Under the pieces are notes generated by a model. The model worked only from the letters and a program-made list of their open reading frames with translations. It made no database searches and was not told the DNA's origin. The translations under genes and the position numbers were made by a program. 35,477 bases of DNA from an uncultured Collinsella sp. (GTDB lineage: Bacteria; Actinomycetota; Coriobacteriia; Coriobacteriales; Coriobacteriaceae), in the NCBI GenBank assembly GCA_934621885.1, contig CAKTUH010000008.1, positions 1-35,477 on the forward strand. The letters run 5' to 3'. Below are positions 24,094 through 31,867 of this stretch, in pieces (position 1 is the stretch's first letter; each line of letters starts with the position of its first letter).

Positions 24094-25155
24094 ATGGAGA
24101 GGATACTCGGCGTTAATCTCTCTGGCTGGTTTATTCCCGAGCCCTGGGTGACTCCGTCGCTCTATGCGGCAACCGGTGCATCCAATGCGGCCGAGCTGCA
24201 GGATGCCATGGGCACCGCCGCTTATAACGAGCGCATGCGCCGCCATTACGAGACGTTTGTGAGCGAGGACGATTTTCGCCGCATGGCGCAGATTGGCCTC
24301 AACGCCGTGCGCCTGCCGGTGCCGTGGTATGCCTTTGGCTCGCAGGAGTCCGACGCTTCCTACATCTCGGTTGTGGACTATATCGATCGAGCCATTGAGT
24401 GGGCTGCCAAGTACAACATCCGCGTACTGCTCGATCTGGCGACTGTACCCGGCGGCCAGGGCGATTCCAACGATTCGCCCACCACGCCGGAGGTCGTTGC
24501 CGAGTGGCATTCGTCCACCAACGGCCGTCATGTCGCACTCGACGTGCTTGAGCGCCTGGCCGATCGCTATGGCGAGGCAGAAAGCCTGCTGGGCATTGAG
24601 CTGTTGGACACGCCGCAGATGAGCGTTCGCAAGAGCCTCTTTACCATGACGGATGGCATTCCGGCGCACTACCTGCGCAACTTCTATCGCGACGCGTACG
24701 AGCTCGTCCGTTCGTATATGCCCGAGGACAAGATCATCGTCTTTTCCTCCTCGGGACATCCCGGTGAGTGGAAGCACTTTATGCGCGGTGTCAAGTACAA
24801 GAACGTCTACATGGACCTTCACCTGTATCATTACCGCGACGAGTACGCGCTCGACATCACAAGCCCCCGCGGTCTAACCACGGCGATTTCGCGCAACAAG
24901 CGTGAGCTCAAAGAAGCTATCGCAACCGGGTTTCCCGTATTGGTGGGCGAATGGTCGGGCGCGGCGATCTTTGCCAACTCGTCAGTTACGCCCGAGGGTC
25001 GCAATGCCTACGAGCGCGTATTTATCGCCAACCAGCTGGCGTCGTTTGCGCCGGCGGCTGGCTGGTTCTTCCAAACGTGGAAGACCGAGAAGCGCATCGC
25101 GGCATGGGATGCCCGCGCGGCACTCGGCACGCTCGAGCGCGGCATGATTGAATAG
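24094..25155 (+). CDS. GH5 exo-beta-1,3-glucanase-like protein lacking the acid/base Glu
   Basis: 353 aa, a (beta/alpha)8 glycoside hydrolase family 5 protein closest in pattern to exo-1,3-beta-glucanases. Seen: GVNLSGWFIPEPWVTPSLY, HYETFVSEDDFRRMAQIGLNAVRLP, VLLDLATVPG, DLHLYHY and VGEWSG with the nucleophile Glu286. The position of the catalytic NEP motif reads LLDTP (residues 170-174), so the general acid/base Glu is replaced by Thr173. There is no signal peptide, so it would act in the cytoplasm. GAAGGGGG lies 5 nt before ATG 24094. It may have lost hydrolase activity or work by an unusual mechanism. rsmI follows 6 nt after its stop, probably in one transcript. Confidence 0.75.
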   Translation: MERILGVNLSGWFIPEPWVTPSLYAATGASNAAELQDAMGTAAYNERMRRHYETFVSEDDFRRMAQIGLNAVRLPVPWYAFGSQESDASYISVVDYIDRAIEWAAKYNIRVLLDLATVPGGQGDSNDSPTTPEVVAEWHSSTNGRHVALDVLERLADRYGEAESLLGIELLDTPQMSVRKSLFTMTDGIPAHYLRNFYRDAYELVRSYMPEDKIIVFSSSGHPGEWKHFMRGVKYKNVYMDLHLYHYRDEYALDITSPRGLTTAISRNKRELKEAIATGFPVLVGEWSGAAIFANSSVTPEGRNAYERVFIANQLASFAPAAGWFFQTWKTEKRIAAWDARAALGTLERGMIE

Positions 25156-25161
25156 GTTGAT

Positions 25162-26040
25162 ATGACGCAAAACAGCGCCCGCACGGGCAAACTTTATGTG
25201 GTCGGTACGCCCATTGGTAACCTGGGCGACTTGTCCCCGCGCGTCGGCGAGGCATTTGGCGCCGCCGATGCCATCTGCTGCGAGGACACGCGCGTGACCT
25301 CAAAGCTGCTGATGCACCTGGGCATCTCCAAGCCGCTCGTCCGTTGCGACGAGAACGTGATTGCAAGTCGCGCGGCCGGCCTGGTCGACCGCCTGCTGGC
25401 GGGGGAGACCCTTGCCTTTGCCTCGGATGCCGGCATGCCGAGCGTGTCCGACCCCGGCCAGGCTCTGGTCGAGGCGGCGCGCGAGGCCGATGTGCCCGTC
25501 GAGGTCATTCCCGGACCTTCCGCATGCGTCACGGCGCTCGTGTCGTCCGGCATTCCCTGCGAGCACTTCTTCTTCGAAGGCTTTTTGGGCCGCAAGCACG
25601 GCGACCGCGTGCGTCGCCTGCAACGTCTTGCCGTGGTGCCCGGCGCACTCATCTTCTACGAGTCTCCACATCGTATCGTGGCGACGCTCGAGGCCGTGGC
25701 CGAGGTCTTTCCCCAGCGCGATGTTGCCGTCTGCCGCGAGCTCACCAAGCTGCACGAGGAAGTCTTGCGCGGGTCTGCCGCCCAGCTTGCCGAGGAGCTG
25801 CGTGCCCGTGGCGAGGTAAAAGGCGAGATTGCGCTGGTCATCGCGCCGCCGAGTGAAGACGAGGAGGCCGGCATCGCGCCGGTTGGCACCGCGGCGGCAG
25901 ACCCCGATGGGGCCCTGCGTGAGGATATCCGCGCCGCGCTCGAGGAGGGCGAGCCCGCCTCCGCGGTGGCAAAGCGCCTGTCGCAGAAGTATTCGCGCCG
26001 CAAGCGCGATGTCTATGCCATGGTGCTCGATATGCAATAG
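25162..26040 (+). CDS. rsmI: 16S rRNA (cytidine1402-2'-O)-methyltransferase RsmI
   Basis: 292 aa. SAM-dependent tetrapyrrole-methylase-fold enzyme that 2'-O-methylates C1402 of 16S rRNA in the decoding centre. Seen: VVGTPIGNLGDLSPR, CEDTRVTSKLL, ASDAGMPSVSDPG, VIPGPSACVTAL, FYESPHRI and CRELTKLHEEV, plus the C-terminal helical domain (about residues 245-292). It follows the GH5-like gene by 6 nt. rsmA, which modifies the same rRNA, lies 1.8 kb further on. Confidence 0.96.
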   Translation: MTQNSARTGKLYVVGTPIGNLGDLSPRVGEAFGAADAICCEDTRVTSKLLMHLGISKPLVRCDENVIASRAAGLVDRLLAGETLAFASDAGMPSVSDPGQALVEAAREADVPVEVIPGPSACVTALVSSGIPCEHFFFEGFLGRKHGDRVRRLQRLAVVPGALIFYESPHRIVATLEAVAEVFPQRDVAVCRELTKLHEEVLRGSAAQLAEELRARGEVKGEIALVIAPPSEDEEAGIAPVGTAAADPDGALREDIRAALEEGEPASAVAKRLSQKYSRRKRDVYAMVLDMQ

Positions 26041-26109
26041 ATGGAGGATATCCAGCCCTTGCGTTAGAATCATCCCCTGTATGCAACGTTTTTCTGGAGG
26101 ACAGACCCC

Positions 26110-27711
26110 ATGGATCAAACCAAGCCTTCGTTTTTTATCACGACGCCTATCTACTACGTCAACGCCGATCCGCACCTGGGCACGGCTTATTCCACCATCA
26201 TTGCCGACGTTCAGGCCCGTTATCGTCGCTCCGCCGGCTATAACGTCAAGTTCCTGACCGGCATGGACGAGCACGGCGAGAAGGTCGCCGAGGCCGCAGC
26301 CAAGCACGACATGACGCCGCAGGAGTGGACCGACAGCCAGGCTCCGCACTTCAAGGAGCTTTGGAGCAAGCTCGAGATCTCCAACGATGATTTCATCCGT
26401 ACCACCGAGCCGCGCCAGCATCATGCCGTGCAGTATCTGTGGGAGCGCATGAAGGAGTCCGGCTACCTATATAAGGGCAGCTACGACGGCTGGTACTGCG
26501 TGCCCGACGAGACCTACTTCACCGATACGCAGGTCCAGAAGGGCGACGAGGAGTACGGCAGCGTCGGTCAGCACCTCTGCCCCGATTGCCACCGTCCGCT
26601 CGAGCGCGTGCAGGAGGAGTCCTACTTCTTTAAGCTTTCCGCCTTCCAGGACAAGCTGCTCAAGCTCTATGACGAGCACCCCGATTTTGTTGAGCCCGCG
26701 TTCCGCATGAACGAGGTGCGCAGCTTTGTCGAGGGCGGCCTCAACGATCTTTCTGTGAGCCGTACGAGCTTTGACTGGGGTATTCAGGTTCCGTTCGACG
26801 AGGGCCACGTGACCTATGTGTGGTTCGACGCACTGCTCAACTATATGACTGCCGTCGGCTACGGTGTCGATACCGATGAGGCCCGTGCCGAGCTGGCCTA
26901 TCGCTGGCCCGCGCAGTTCCACATCGTGGGCAAGGACATCATCCGCTTCCACTGCGTCATTTGGCCTGCCATGCTCATGGCCATCGGCGAGGCCCTGCCC
27001 GAGCACGTCTTTGCCCACGGCTTCCTGACCGTGCGCAATGCCGAGACCGGCAAGGCCGAGAAGATGTCCAAGAGCCGCGGCAACGCCATCGCTCCGCAGG
27101 ATGTTATCGACATGCTGGGCGTCGAGGGCTATCGCTATTACTTTATGACCGACGTGGTGCCCGGCACCGACGGCGCCATCAGCTTCGAGCGCATGGAGCA
27201 GGTCTACAACGCCGACCTAGCCAACAGCTGGGGCAACCTCATCTCGCGTTCGCTCAACATGAGCGGCAAGTACTTTGACGGTTGTGCACCTGCCAAGCCC
27301 GCATCGTTCGATGCGTTCGACAACCCACTGGCAAAGATCGCCGACGGCCTGGTCGATCGCTACATGGCAAAGATGGATGTGCTCGATTACGGTGGAGCCA
27401 AGGACGAGGTCATGGAGCTCATCCATGCCGCCAACCACTACATCGAGGACTCCGAGCCTTGGGCGCTTGCCAAGGACGAGGCTAAGGCTGACGAGCTGGC
27501 ATTTGTGATCTACAATCTGCTCGAGGCCATCCGCATCGCCGCTCACCTGCTGATGCCGCTCATGCCCCAGACCTCTGCCGAGGCCCTGCGCCGCCTGTCC
27601 TGCGAGGACGAGGCCGCGAGCGACGACCTCAAGGGCATTTGCGCTTGGGGCCTGCTTGCTGGTGGTCAGCCCGTCGAGAAGGGCGAGCCGCTGTTCCCGC
27701 GTCTGGGTTAA
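26110..27711 (+). CDS. metG: Methionyl-tRNA synthetase
   Basis: 533 aa, class I synthetase. HLGT (residues 22-25) is the HIGH-type motif and KMSKS (318-322) the second catalytic motif. A zinc-type CPDC (157-160) sits in the connective domain. ITTPIYYVNADP, FLTGMDEHGEK and FVWFDAL-like YVWFDALLNYMTA are typical. The anticodon-binding helical domain fills about residues 365-510. No C-terminal EMAPII/tRBD extension is present, so this is the short form. A possible -10 TAGAAT (26065-26070) suggests its own promoter; GGAGG precedes the ATG. Confidence 0.97.
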   Translation: MDQTKPSFFITTPIYYVNADPHLGTAYSTIIADVQARYRRSAGYNVKFLTGMDEHGEKVAEAAAKHDMTPQEWTDSQAPHFKELWSKLEISNDDFIRTTEPRQHHAVQYLWERMKESGYLYKGSYDGWYCVPDETYFTDTQVQKGDEEYGSVGQHLCPDCHRPLERVQEESYFFKLSAFQDKLLKLYDEHPDFVEPAFRMNEVRSFVEGGLNDLSVSRTSFDWGIQVPFDEGHVTYVWFDALLNYMTAVGYGVDTDEARAELAYRWPAQFHIVGKDIIRFHCVIWPAMLMAIGEALPEHVFAHGFLTVRNAETGKAEKMSKSRGNAIAPQDVIDMLGVEGYRYYFMTDVVPGTDGAISFERMEQVYNADLANSWGNLISRSLNMSGKYFDGCAPAKPASFDAFDNPLAKIADGLVDRYMAKMDVLDYGGAKDEVMELIHAANHYIEDSEPWALAKDEAKADELAFVIYNLLEAIRIAAHLLMPLMPQTSAEALRRLSCEDEAASDDLKGICAWGLLAGGQPVEKGEPLFPRLG

Positions 27712-27750
27712 GACGCCGCGCGCCATATCGGCAATTTGCTGTTTAGATGT

Positions 27751-27784
27751 AAGGGCATGGCCGCAACGGTCCATGCCCTTTTGC
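27751..27784 (+). terminator. Terminator of metG
   Basis: AAGGGCATGG (27751-27760), a 10-nt loop, CCATGCCCTT (27771-27780), then TTGC. Perfect 10-bp stem in the 107-bp gap before rsmA. Confidence 0.85.
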
Positions 27785-27818
27785 TTTACGATGCAGCCAC
27801 CATGTTAAGGAGGCAACC

Positions 27819-28679
27819 ATGACAACTTCGCCTTTGGCAAACCCCACGGCAACCAGGGAGCTGCTAGAGGAGTTTGGCCTTGCGACCAAGCATCGCCTGG
27901 GCCAGAACTTCCTGATCGACAACCATGTGATTGAGCGCATCTGCGAGCTCGCTGAGCTCACGGGCGATGAGCGCGTGCTCGAGGTCGGCCCGGGTTGCGG
28001 CACGCTGACGCTGGCCCTGCTGCAGGAGGCGGCGTGCGTCACGTCGATCGAGGCCGATCCCGAGCTCGAGCCGGTGCTCGATGCCCATGCAGCTGACTAT
28101 GCCAACTTCCGCTTTATCATGGGCGATGCGCTTAAGGTGACGCCGGAGCAGATTGAGCAGGTTGCGGGCGGTAAGCCGACGGTGTTTGTCGCGAATCTGC
28201 CTTACAACGTGGCGGCGACGATCATCTTGCAGTTCTTCCAGACGATGCCCGCGCTCAAGCGTGCCGTGGTCATGGTTCAAAAGGAAGTTGCTGATCGCAT
28301 CGCCGCAGTGCCGGGCAACAAGACCTATGGCGGCTATACGGCCAAGCTGGGCCTGTATGCGCAGGTGACGGGTCGTTTTGAGGTGCCGCCGCGCTGCTTT
28401 ATGCCGGCGCCGCATGTGGATTCTGCCGTAGTGCGCATCGATCGCGTTGACGGCGTGGTGCCCGAGGGGCTCGATCGCGAGTTCGTGGCCCGCGTGATCG
28501 ACGCCGCATTTGCCCAGCGTCGCAAAACCATCCGCAACTCCATGAGCGCCAACGGCTTTGCCAAGGACGTGCTCGATGCCGCCTTTGAGGCTTGCGGCAT
28601 CGCGCCCACCACGCGCGCCGAGACGCTCGACGTCGCCGCCTTTGTGCGCTTGGCTCAGGAGCTTTCCCATGACGCCTAA
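27819..28679 (+). CDS. rsmA: 16S rRNA (adenine1518/1519-N6)-dimethyltransferase RsmA (KsgA)
   Basis: 286 aa. It dimethylates two adjacent adenines in helix 45 of 16S rRNA, late in 30S assembly. Seen: HRLGQNFLIDNHV, the SAM-binding LEVGPGCGTLTLALL, the catalytic NLPYNV (residues about 127-132), and FMPAPHVDSAVV, then the C-terminal helical domain. GGAGG lies upstream of ATG 27819. tatD starts inside its 3' end (11-nt overlap), so the two are co-translated. Confidence 0.96.
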   Translation: MTTSPLANPTATRELLEEFGLATKHRLGQNFLIDNHVIERICELAELTGDERVLEVGPGCGTLTLALLQEAACVTSIEADPELEPVLDAHAADYANFRFIMGDALKVTPEQIEQVAGGKPTVFVANLPYNVAATIILQFFQTMPALKRAVVMVQKEVADRIAAVPGNKTYGGYTAKLGLYAQVTGRFEVPPRCFMPAPHVDSAVVRIDRVDGVVPEGLDREFVARVIDAAFAQRRKTIRNSMSANGFAKDVLDAAFEACGIAPTTRAETLDVAAFVRLAQELSHDA

Positions 28680-29586
28680 TGTCGAACACGTGACGTTTAC
28701 CAAGAAAAAGAAAACGATCGCCTGTCCGGAGTCGCTGGCACCGCTTGTCGATACGCATGCGCACCTGCTCTCGTTTTGGGGCAAGGAGGTGCCCGAGACG
28801 CTCGTGCGCGCCAAGGCCGCGGGCGTTGATCTACTTGTGACGATCTTCGATCCCATCGCCGACAAGCGCAGCGTTGCGGACTATAGCGACTGGCTGACGC
28901 ACGAGATCCTGCCGATGCAGGATATTCCGCAGATAAAGTATCTCGCTGGTGTGCATCCGTATGGCGCGCCGGACTATACCGACGACATCCATGCCCAGAT
29001 TGTGGCGGCGCTCGATGATCCTCTGTGCGTCGGCATCGGCGAGATCGGCCTGGACTACCACATGGACTATGACGACGATATCGCGCCGGCGCCCCATGAC
29101 GTGCAGATTGACTGCATGGCGCGCCAGCTCGAGGTTGCCGTACGCCGCAATGTGCCGGTAGAGCTGCATCTGCGTCATGAGGACACGGACGGGGAGCGCA
29201 CCTCGCATGTGGACGCCTACAACGTGTTGCGCGAGGTCGGAGTGCCCCAGGCCGGTTGCGTACTGCACTGCTTTGGCGAGGACCGAGCCACGATGGAGCG
29301 CTTTGTGGATTTGGGCTGCTACATCGCCTATGGCGGCGCGGCTACCTTTAAGCGCAACGACGACGTGCGCGAGGCATTCGCGGCAACACCGCTCGACCGT
29401 ATTTTGTTCGAGACGGATTGTCCTTACATGGCCCCAGAGCCCATCCGCGGTCTTGAGTGCGAGCCCGCAATGATTTCCATTACGGCAAACGCGCTGGTCA
29501 ACGACCGCGTCGATCGTACCGGCGAGAATGCGGAGGCAATCGCTCAAGCCGCTTGGGAAAACGCTCGCAAACTTTTTCAAAAATAG
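28669..29586 (+). CDS. tatD: TatD family metal-dependent hydrolase
   Basis: 305 aa. Amidohydrolase-fold nuclease family. VDTHAHLL supplies the HxH metal site, GIGEIGLDYH the metal-bridging Glu, ELHLRHE and LHCFGED two further His, and FETDCPYMAPEP the Asp. The family is linked to DNA 3'-exonuclease activity and repair. The first 25 residues (with KKKK) precede the domain. AGGAG lies about 7 nt before ATG 28669. The last codons (AAACTTTTTCAAAAA) double as the A/T element upstream of the tRNA-Leu promoter. Confidence 0.9.
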   Translation: MTPNVEHVTFTKKKKTIACPESLAPLVDTHAHLLSFWGKEVPETLVRAKAAGVDLLVTIFDPIADKRSVADYSDWLTHEILPMQDIPQIKYLAGVHPYGAPDYTDDIHAQIVAALDDPLCVGIGEIGLDYHMDYDDDIAPAPHDVQIDCMARQLEVAVRRNVPVELHLRHEDTDGERTSHVDAYNVLREVGVPQAGCVLHCFGEDRATMERFVDLGCYIAYGGAATFKRNDDVREAFAATPLDRILFETDCPYMAPEPIRGLECEPAMISITANALVNDRVDRTGENAEAIAQAAWENARKLFQK

Positions 29587-29618
29587 TTCTTGCGTTCGCA
29601 GCGGTGCTCCGTTATTCT
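29569..29618 (+). promoter_or_regulatory. tRNA-Leu promoter
   Basis: -35 TTGCGT (29590-29595), 17-bp spacer, -10 TATTCT (29613-29618). The A/T block AAACTTTTTCAAAAAT (29569-29584) just upstream lies in the tatD 3' end and resembles the one before tRNA-Phe. Confidence 0.7.
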
Positions 29619-29629
29619 AATTCCTGCAC

Positions 29630-29716
29630 GCGGGCGTGGCGGAATTGGCAGACGCGTACGGTTCAGGTCCGTATGGGGGCAACCCCATGAAGGTTCAAGT
29701 CCTTTCGCCCGCACCA
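29630..29716 (+). tRNA. tRNA-Leu (CAG)
   Basis: 87 nt including encoded CCA. Acceptor GCGGGCG/CGCCCGC is perfect, anticodon CAG at 29664-29666, long variable arm TGGGGGCAACCCCA typical of class II tRNA-Leu, T-arm GAAGG-TTCAAGT-CCTTT. Confidence 0.97.
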
Positions 29717-29727
29717 TTGAATGAAAG

Positions 29728-29752
29728 AGCTCCCAGCAATGGGAGCTTTTTT
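29728..29752 (+). terminator. Terminator of tRNA-Leu
   Basis: AGCTCCC (29728-29734), AGCAAT loop, GGGAGCT, then TTTTT. A second identical copy lies at 29917-29941. Confidence 0.9.
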
Positions 29753-29916
29753 GTTATGGGCCCATCGCAGGGACTTGAACCTGCGAAGGAGCGAGCGTTA
29801 AGAAAACGCGGAGCGTTTTTAGCGAGCTGGCGAGGACGCCGGCAGGCGGCCGAAGCCGGTGCGGATCCGCGAAGCGGATACGCGGACGTCCTTTCGCCCG
29901 CACCATTAAATGAAAG

Positions 29917-29941
29917 AGCTCCCAGCAATGGGAGCTTTTTT
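29917..29941 (+). terminator. Duplicate tRNA-Leu terminator
   Basis: Exact copy of the hairpin and T-run at 29728-29752 within the second direct repeat; no complete gene ends in front of it. Confidence 0.75.
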
Positions 29942-30078
29942 GTTATGGGCCCATCGCGGGGACTTGAACCTGCGAAGGAGCGAGCGTAAAGAAAACGCGG
30001 AGCGTTTTTAGCGAGCTGGCGAGCCCGCCGGCAGGCCGTTTTTACGGAACCGGGGCAGGAAATGTGTATGGCTGAGAC

Positions 30079-30305
30079 CCCTGTGTTCAAAAAATGCCAA
30101 ATATGAGTACTGTCACAAAGTCGGCTGCATTTTAGCAGGCGATTTTAACGCTAGTTACGCAACAGATGTTCACTAATTTGACTCCGCTTTGGGATGAGCT
30201 CATTAATTTGAGAGGATTCTGGGGCTCCAGCAAGGCATTTATGCTCCAAAACGCTGTTACTAAAATGATAACAGTACTCATATTTGGCATTTTTTGAACA
30301 CAGGG
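30079..30305. repeat. 227-bp element with perfect 35-bp inverted ends, MITE-like
   Basis: Left arm 30079-30113 and right arm 30271-30305 are exact reverse complements over 35 bp (core ATGCCAAATATGAGTACTGT on the left). The 157-bp interior is clearly richer in A/T than the genome around it. An open frame of 43 codons (30166-30297) runs into the right arm; no ribosome site precedes it. No target-site duplication is obvious at the edges. The size and perfect inverted ends fit a non-autonomous miniature element or a long regulatory hairpin; no transposase is nearby. Confidence 0.78.
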
Positions 30306-30378
30306 CCTCTCGCCGGGGCCACGCGACCGCCTCGGACGGGTATCCTAGTGCCAACGCGACCCTATCAGAGGAGAGACC

Positions 30379-31317
30379 ATGCTGTTATCCGGTTTTATCG
30401 CCGCCCTTACGAGCTTTTTGATCCCCATCATCATTCTGTTGCTGCTGCTCCCCAATGCCTGCTATGTCGTCGAGCAGCAACACGCGGTGATTATCGAGCG
30501 TCTGGGCAAGTTCAACCGTATCGTCAACGCTGGCTTCCACATGAAAGTGCCTGTGATCGACCGCAAGGCTGCTACGGTGAGCCTGCGAACCATGAAGAAC
30601 GGCTTCGGCATCGATGTGAAGACCCAGGACAACGTGACCATTGGACTCGAGGTTTCTGCCCAGTACCACGTGAGCTACGATATGGGCGCCGGCCCGGCAG
30701 ATTCGGGTATCTACAAGAGCTATTACATGCTCCAGGAGCCCGTCGACCAGATGCGTGACTTTATTACCGATGCCCTGCGTTCCTCGATCCCCGTCTACAC
30801 GCTCGACGAGGTCTTTGCCAAGAAGGATGACATCGCCAAGGACGTTAACGCCACGGTGTCCGGGCAGATGGCTGCCTACGGCTTCACCCTCGTCTCGACG
30901 CTCATCACCAAGATTGCGCTGCCGACCGAGGTCGAGAACTCCATGAACGACATCAATGCCGCCCAGCGCAAGCGCGCCGCCGCGCAAGAGCTCGCCGAGG
31001 CCGACCGCATCAAGCGCGTCACCGAGGCGACCGCCGAGGCCGAGGCTATGGAAAAGGCCGGTGAGGGCATCGCCAATCAGCGCAAGGCCATCGCGCTGGG
31101 CATCAAGGATTCCCTCGAGATTATCCAGGAGACGGGCGTCGGCAATGACGAGGCTAACCAGCTGTTCATGTTTACGCAGTGGACCGAGATGATGACGGAG
31201 TTTGCTCGTACGGGTAAAAGCTCGACGGTCGTTCTGCCGAGCGACTTTTCGCAGTCAGCCTCGATGTTCGAGCAGATGTTGGCCGCAGGCAAGGTCCAGG
31301 GCGATTCGAAGGAGTAG
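30379..31317 (+). CDS. SPFH/band 7 domain membrane protein
   Basis: 312 aa. One N-terminal membrane helix (about residues 8-30), then the SPFH/band 7 domain (about 33-215, with QQHAVIIERLGKFNRIVNAGFH), followed by a charged, Ala/Glu-rich coiled-coil stretch (about 205-245) and a C-terminal tail. Such stomatin/flotillin-like proteins form large membrane-associated oligomers and often act with NfeD-type proteins or membrane proteases; none is adjacent here. A possible -10 TATCCT lies near 30342, and AGAGGAGAG precedes the ATG. It is followed after 6 nt by rlmH. Confidence 0.9.
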   Translation: MLLSGFIAALTSFLIPIIILLLLLPNACYVVEQQHAVIIERLGKFNRIVNAGFHMKVPVIDRKAATVSLRTMKNGFGIDVKTQDNVTIGLEVSAQYHVSYDMGAGPADSGIYKSYYMLQEPVDQMRDFITDALRSSIPVYTLDEVFAKKDDIAKDVNATVSGQMAAYGFTLVSTLITKIALPTEVENSMNDINAAQRKRAAAQELAEADRIKRVTEATAEAEAMEKAGEGIANQRKAIALGIKDSLEIIQETGVGNDEANQLFMFTQWTEMMTEFARTGKSSTVVLPSDFSQSASMFEQMLAAGKVQGDSKE

Positions 31318-31323
31318 ACGCGC

Positions 31324-31794
31324 GTGAAATATACCGTTGTTTGCGTCGGCAAGCTCAAAGAGCGCTTTTGGAAGGACGCGTGCGCCGAGTACACCAAGCG
31401 CTTGGGCGCCTATGCCAAGGTGGATATGCGTGAGGTGGCCGATATCGATCCGGCTAAGGCGGGCGGCGTGGATGCCGCGCGCGACAAAGAAGGTGTGGCG
31501 ATTCTTGCTGCCCTGCCACCGCGGGCACATGTGATTCTGCTCGCTATCGAGGGCAAGGAACGTTCGAGCGAGGAGTTCTCGGCACGTCTCGATGACCTTA
31601 TGCTGCGAGGCAACAGCGACATTGCCTTTGTGATCGGTGGCTCGGACGGCGTGAGCGATGCCGTTCGCGCCCGCGCCGACGAAATGCTCAGCTTTGGACG
31701 CATTACCTTGCCACACAACCTGGCGCGCGTGGTGCTACTGGAGCAGATCTATCGCGCCTGCAAGATCAGCCGCGGCGAGCCGTATCACAAATAG
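31324..31794 (+). CDS. rlmH: 23S rRNA (pseudouridine1915-N3)-methyltransferase RlmH
   Basis: 156 aa, SPOUT-fold methyltransferase that methylates pseudouridine 1915 of 23S rRNA in the 70S ribosome. Seen: VGKLKERFW at the N-terminus, ILLAIEGKERSSEEFSA, the SAM-binding knot FVIGGSDGVS, and the C-terminal LPHNLARVVLLEQIYRACKI...GEPYHK. Full length for the family. It starts 7 nt after the SPFH gene and is probably co-transcribed with it. Confidence 0.96.
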   Translation: MKYTVVCVGKLKERFWKDACAEYTKRLGAYAKVDMREVADIDPAKAGGVDAARDKEGVAILAALPPRAHVILLAIEGKERSSEEFSARLDDLMLRGNSDIAFVIGGSDGVSDAVRARADEMLSFGRITLPHNLARVVLLEQIYRACKISRGEPYHK

Positions 31795-31867
31795 GTCGGC
31801 AATACGAAACAATGGCATGGGACAATAGCTTCCGTTTTGAGGAACGTGTCTGAGAGGACTATGTGAT

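Larger units (their letters stand above)
29699..30036 (+). repeat. tRNA-Leu-linked repeat: 149-bp direct repeats with inverted T-arms
   Basis: Copies at 29699-29847 and 29888-30036, each 149 bp with about five mismatches; period 189. Each starts in the T-loop of tRNA-Leu (GTCCTTTCG), runs through the terminator, then an inverted T-arm copy GGACTTGAACCT (29771-29782; 29960-29971; reverse complement of tRNA bases 29691-29702). A hairpin AAAACGCGGAGCGTTTT follows, then a GC-rich core. On the minus strand the first inverted T-arm forms a perfect 7-bp stem around TTCAAGT. The core 29821-29884 is about 92% identical to 35176-35239. No coding capacity is evident. Confidence 0.88.

Noticed and set aside
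30166..30297. 43-codon frame inside the 227-bp element as a gene
   Set aside because: No ribosome site, and its end lies in the inverted arm; kept only as an observation.
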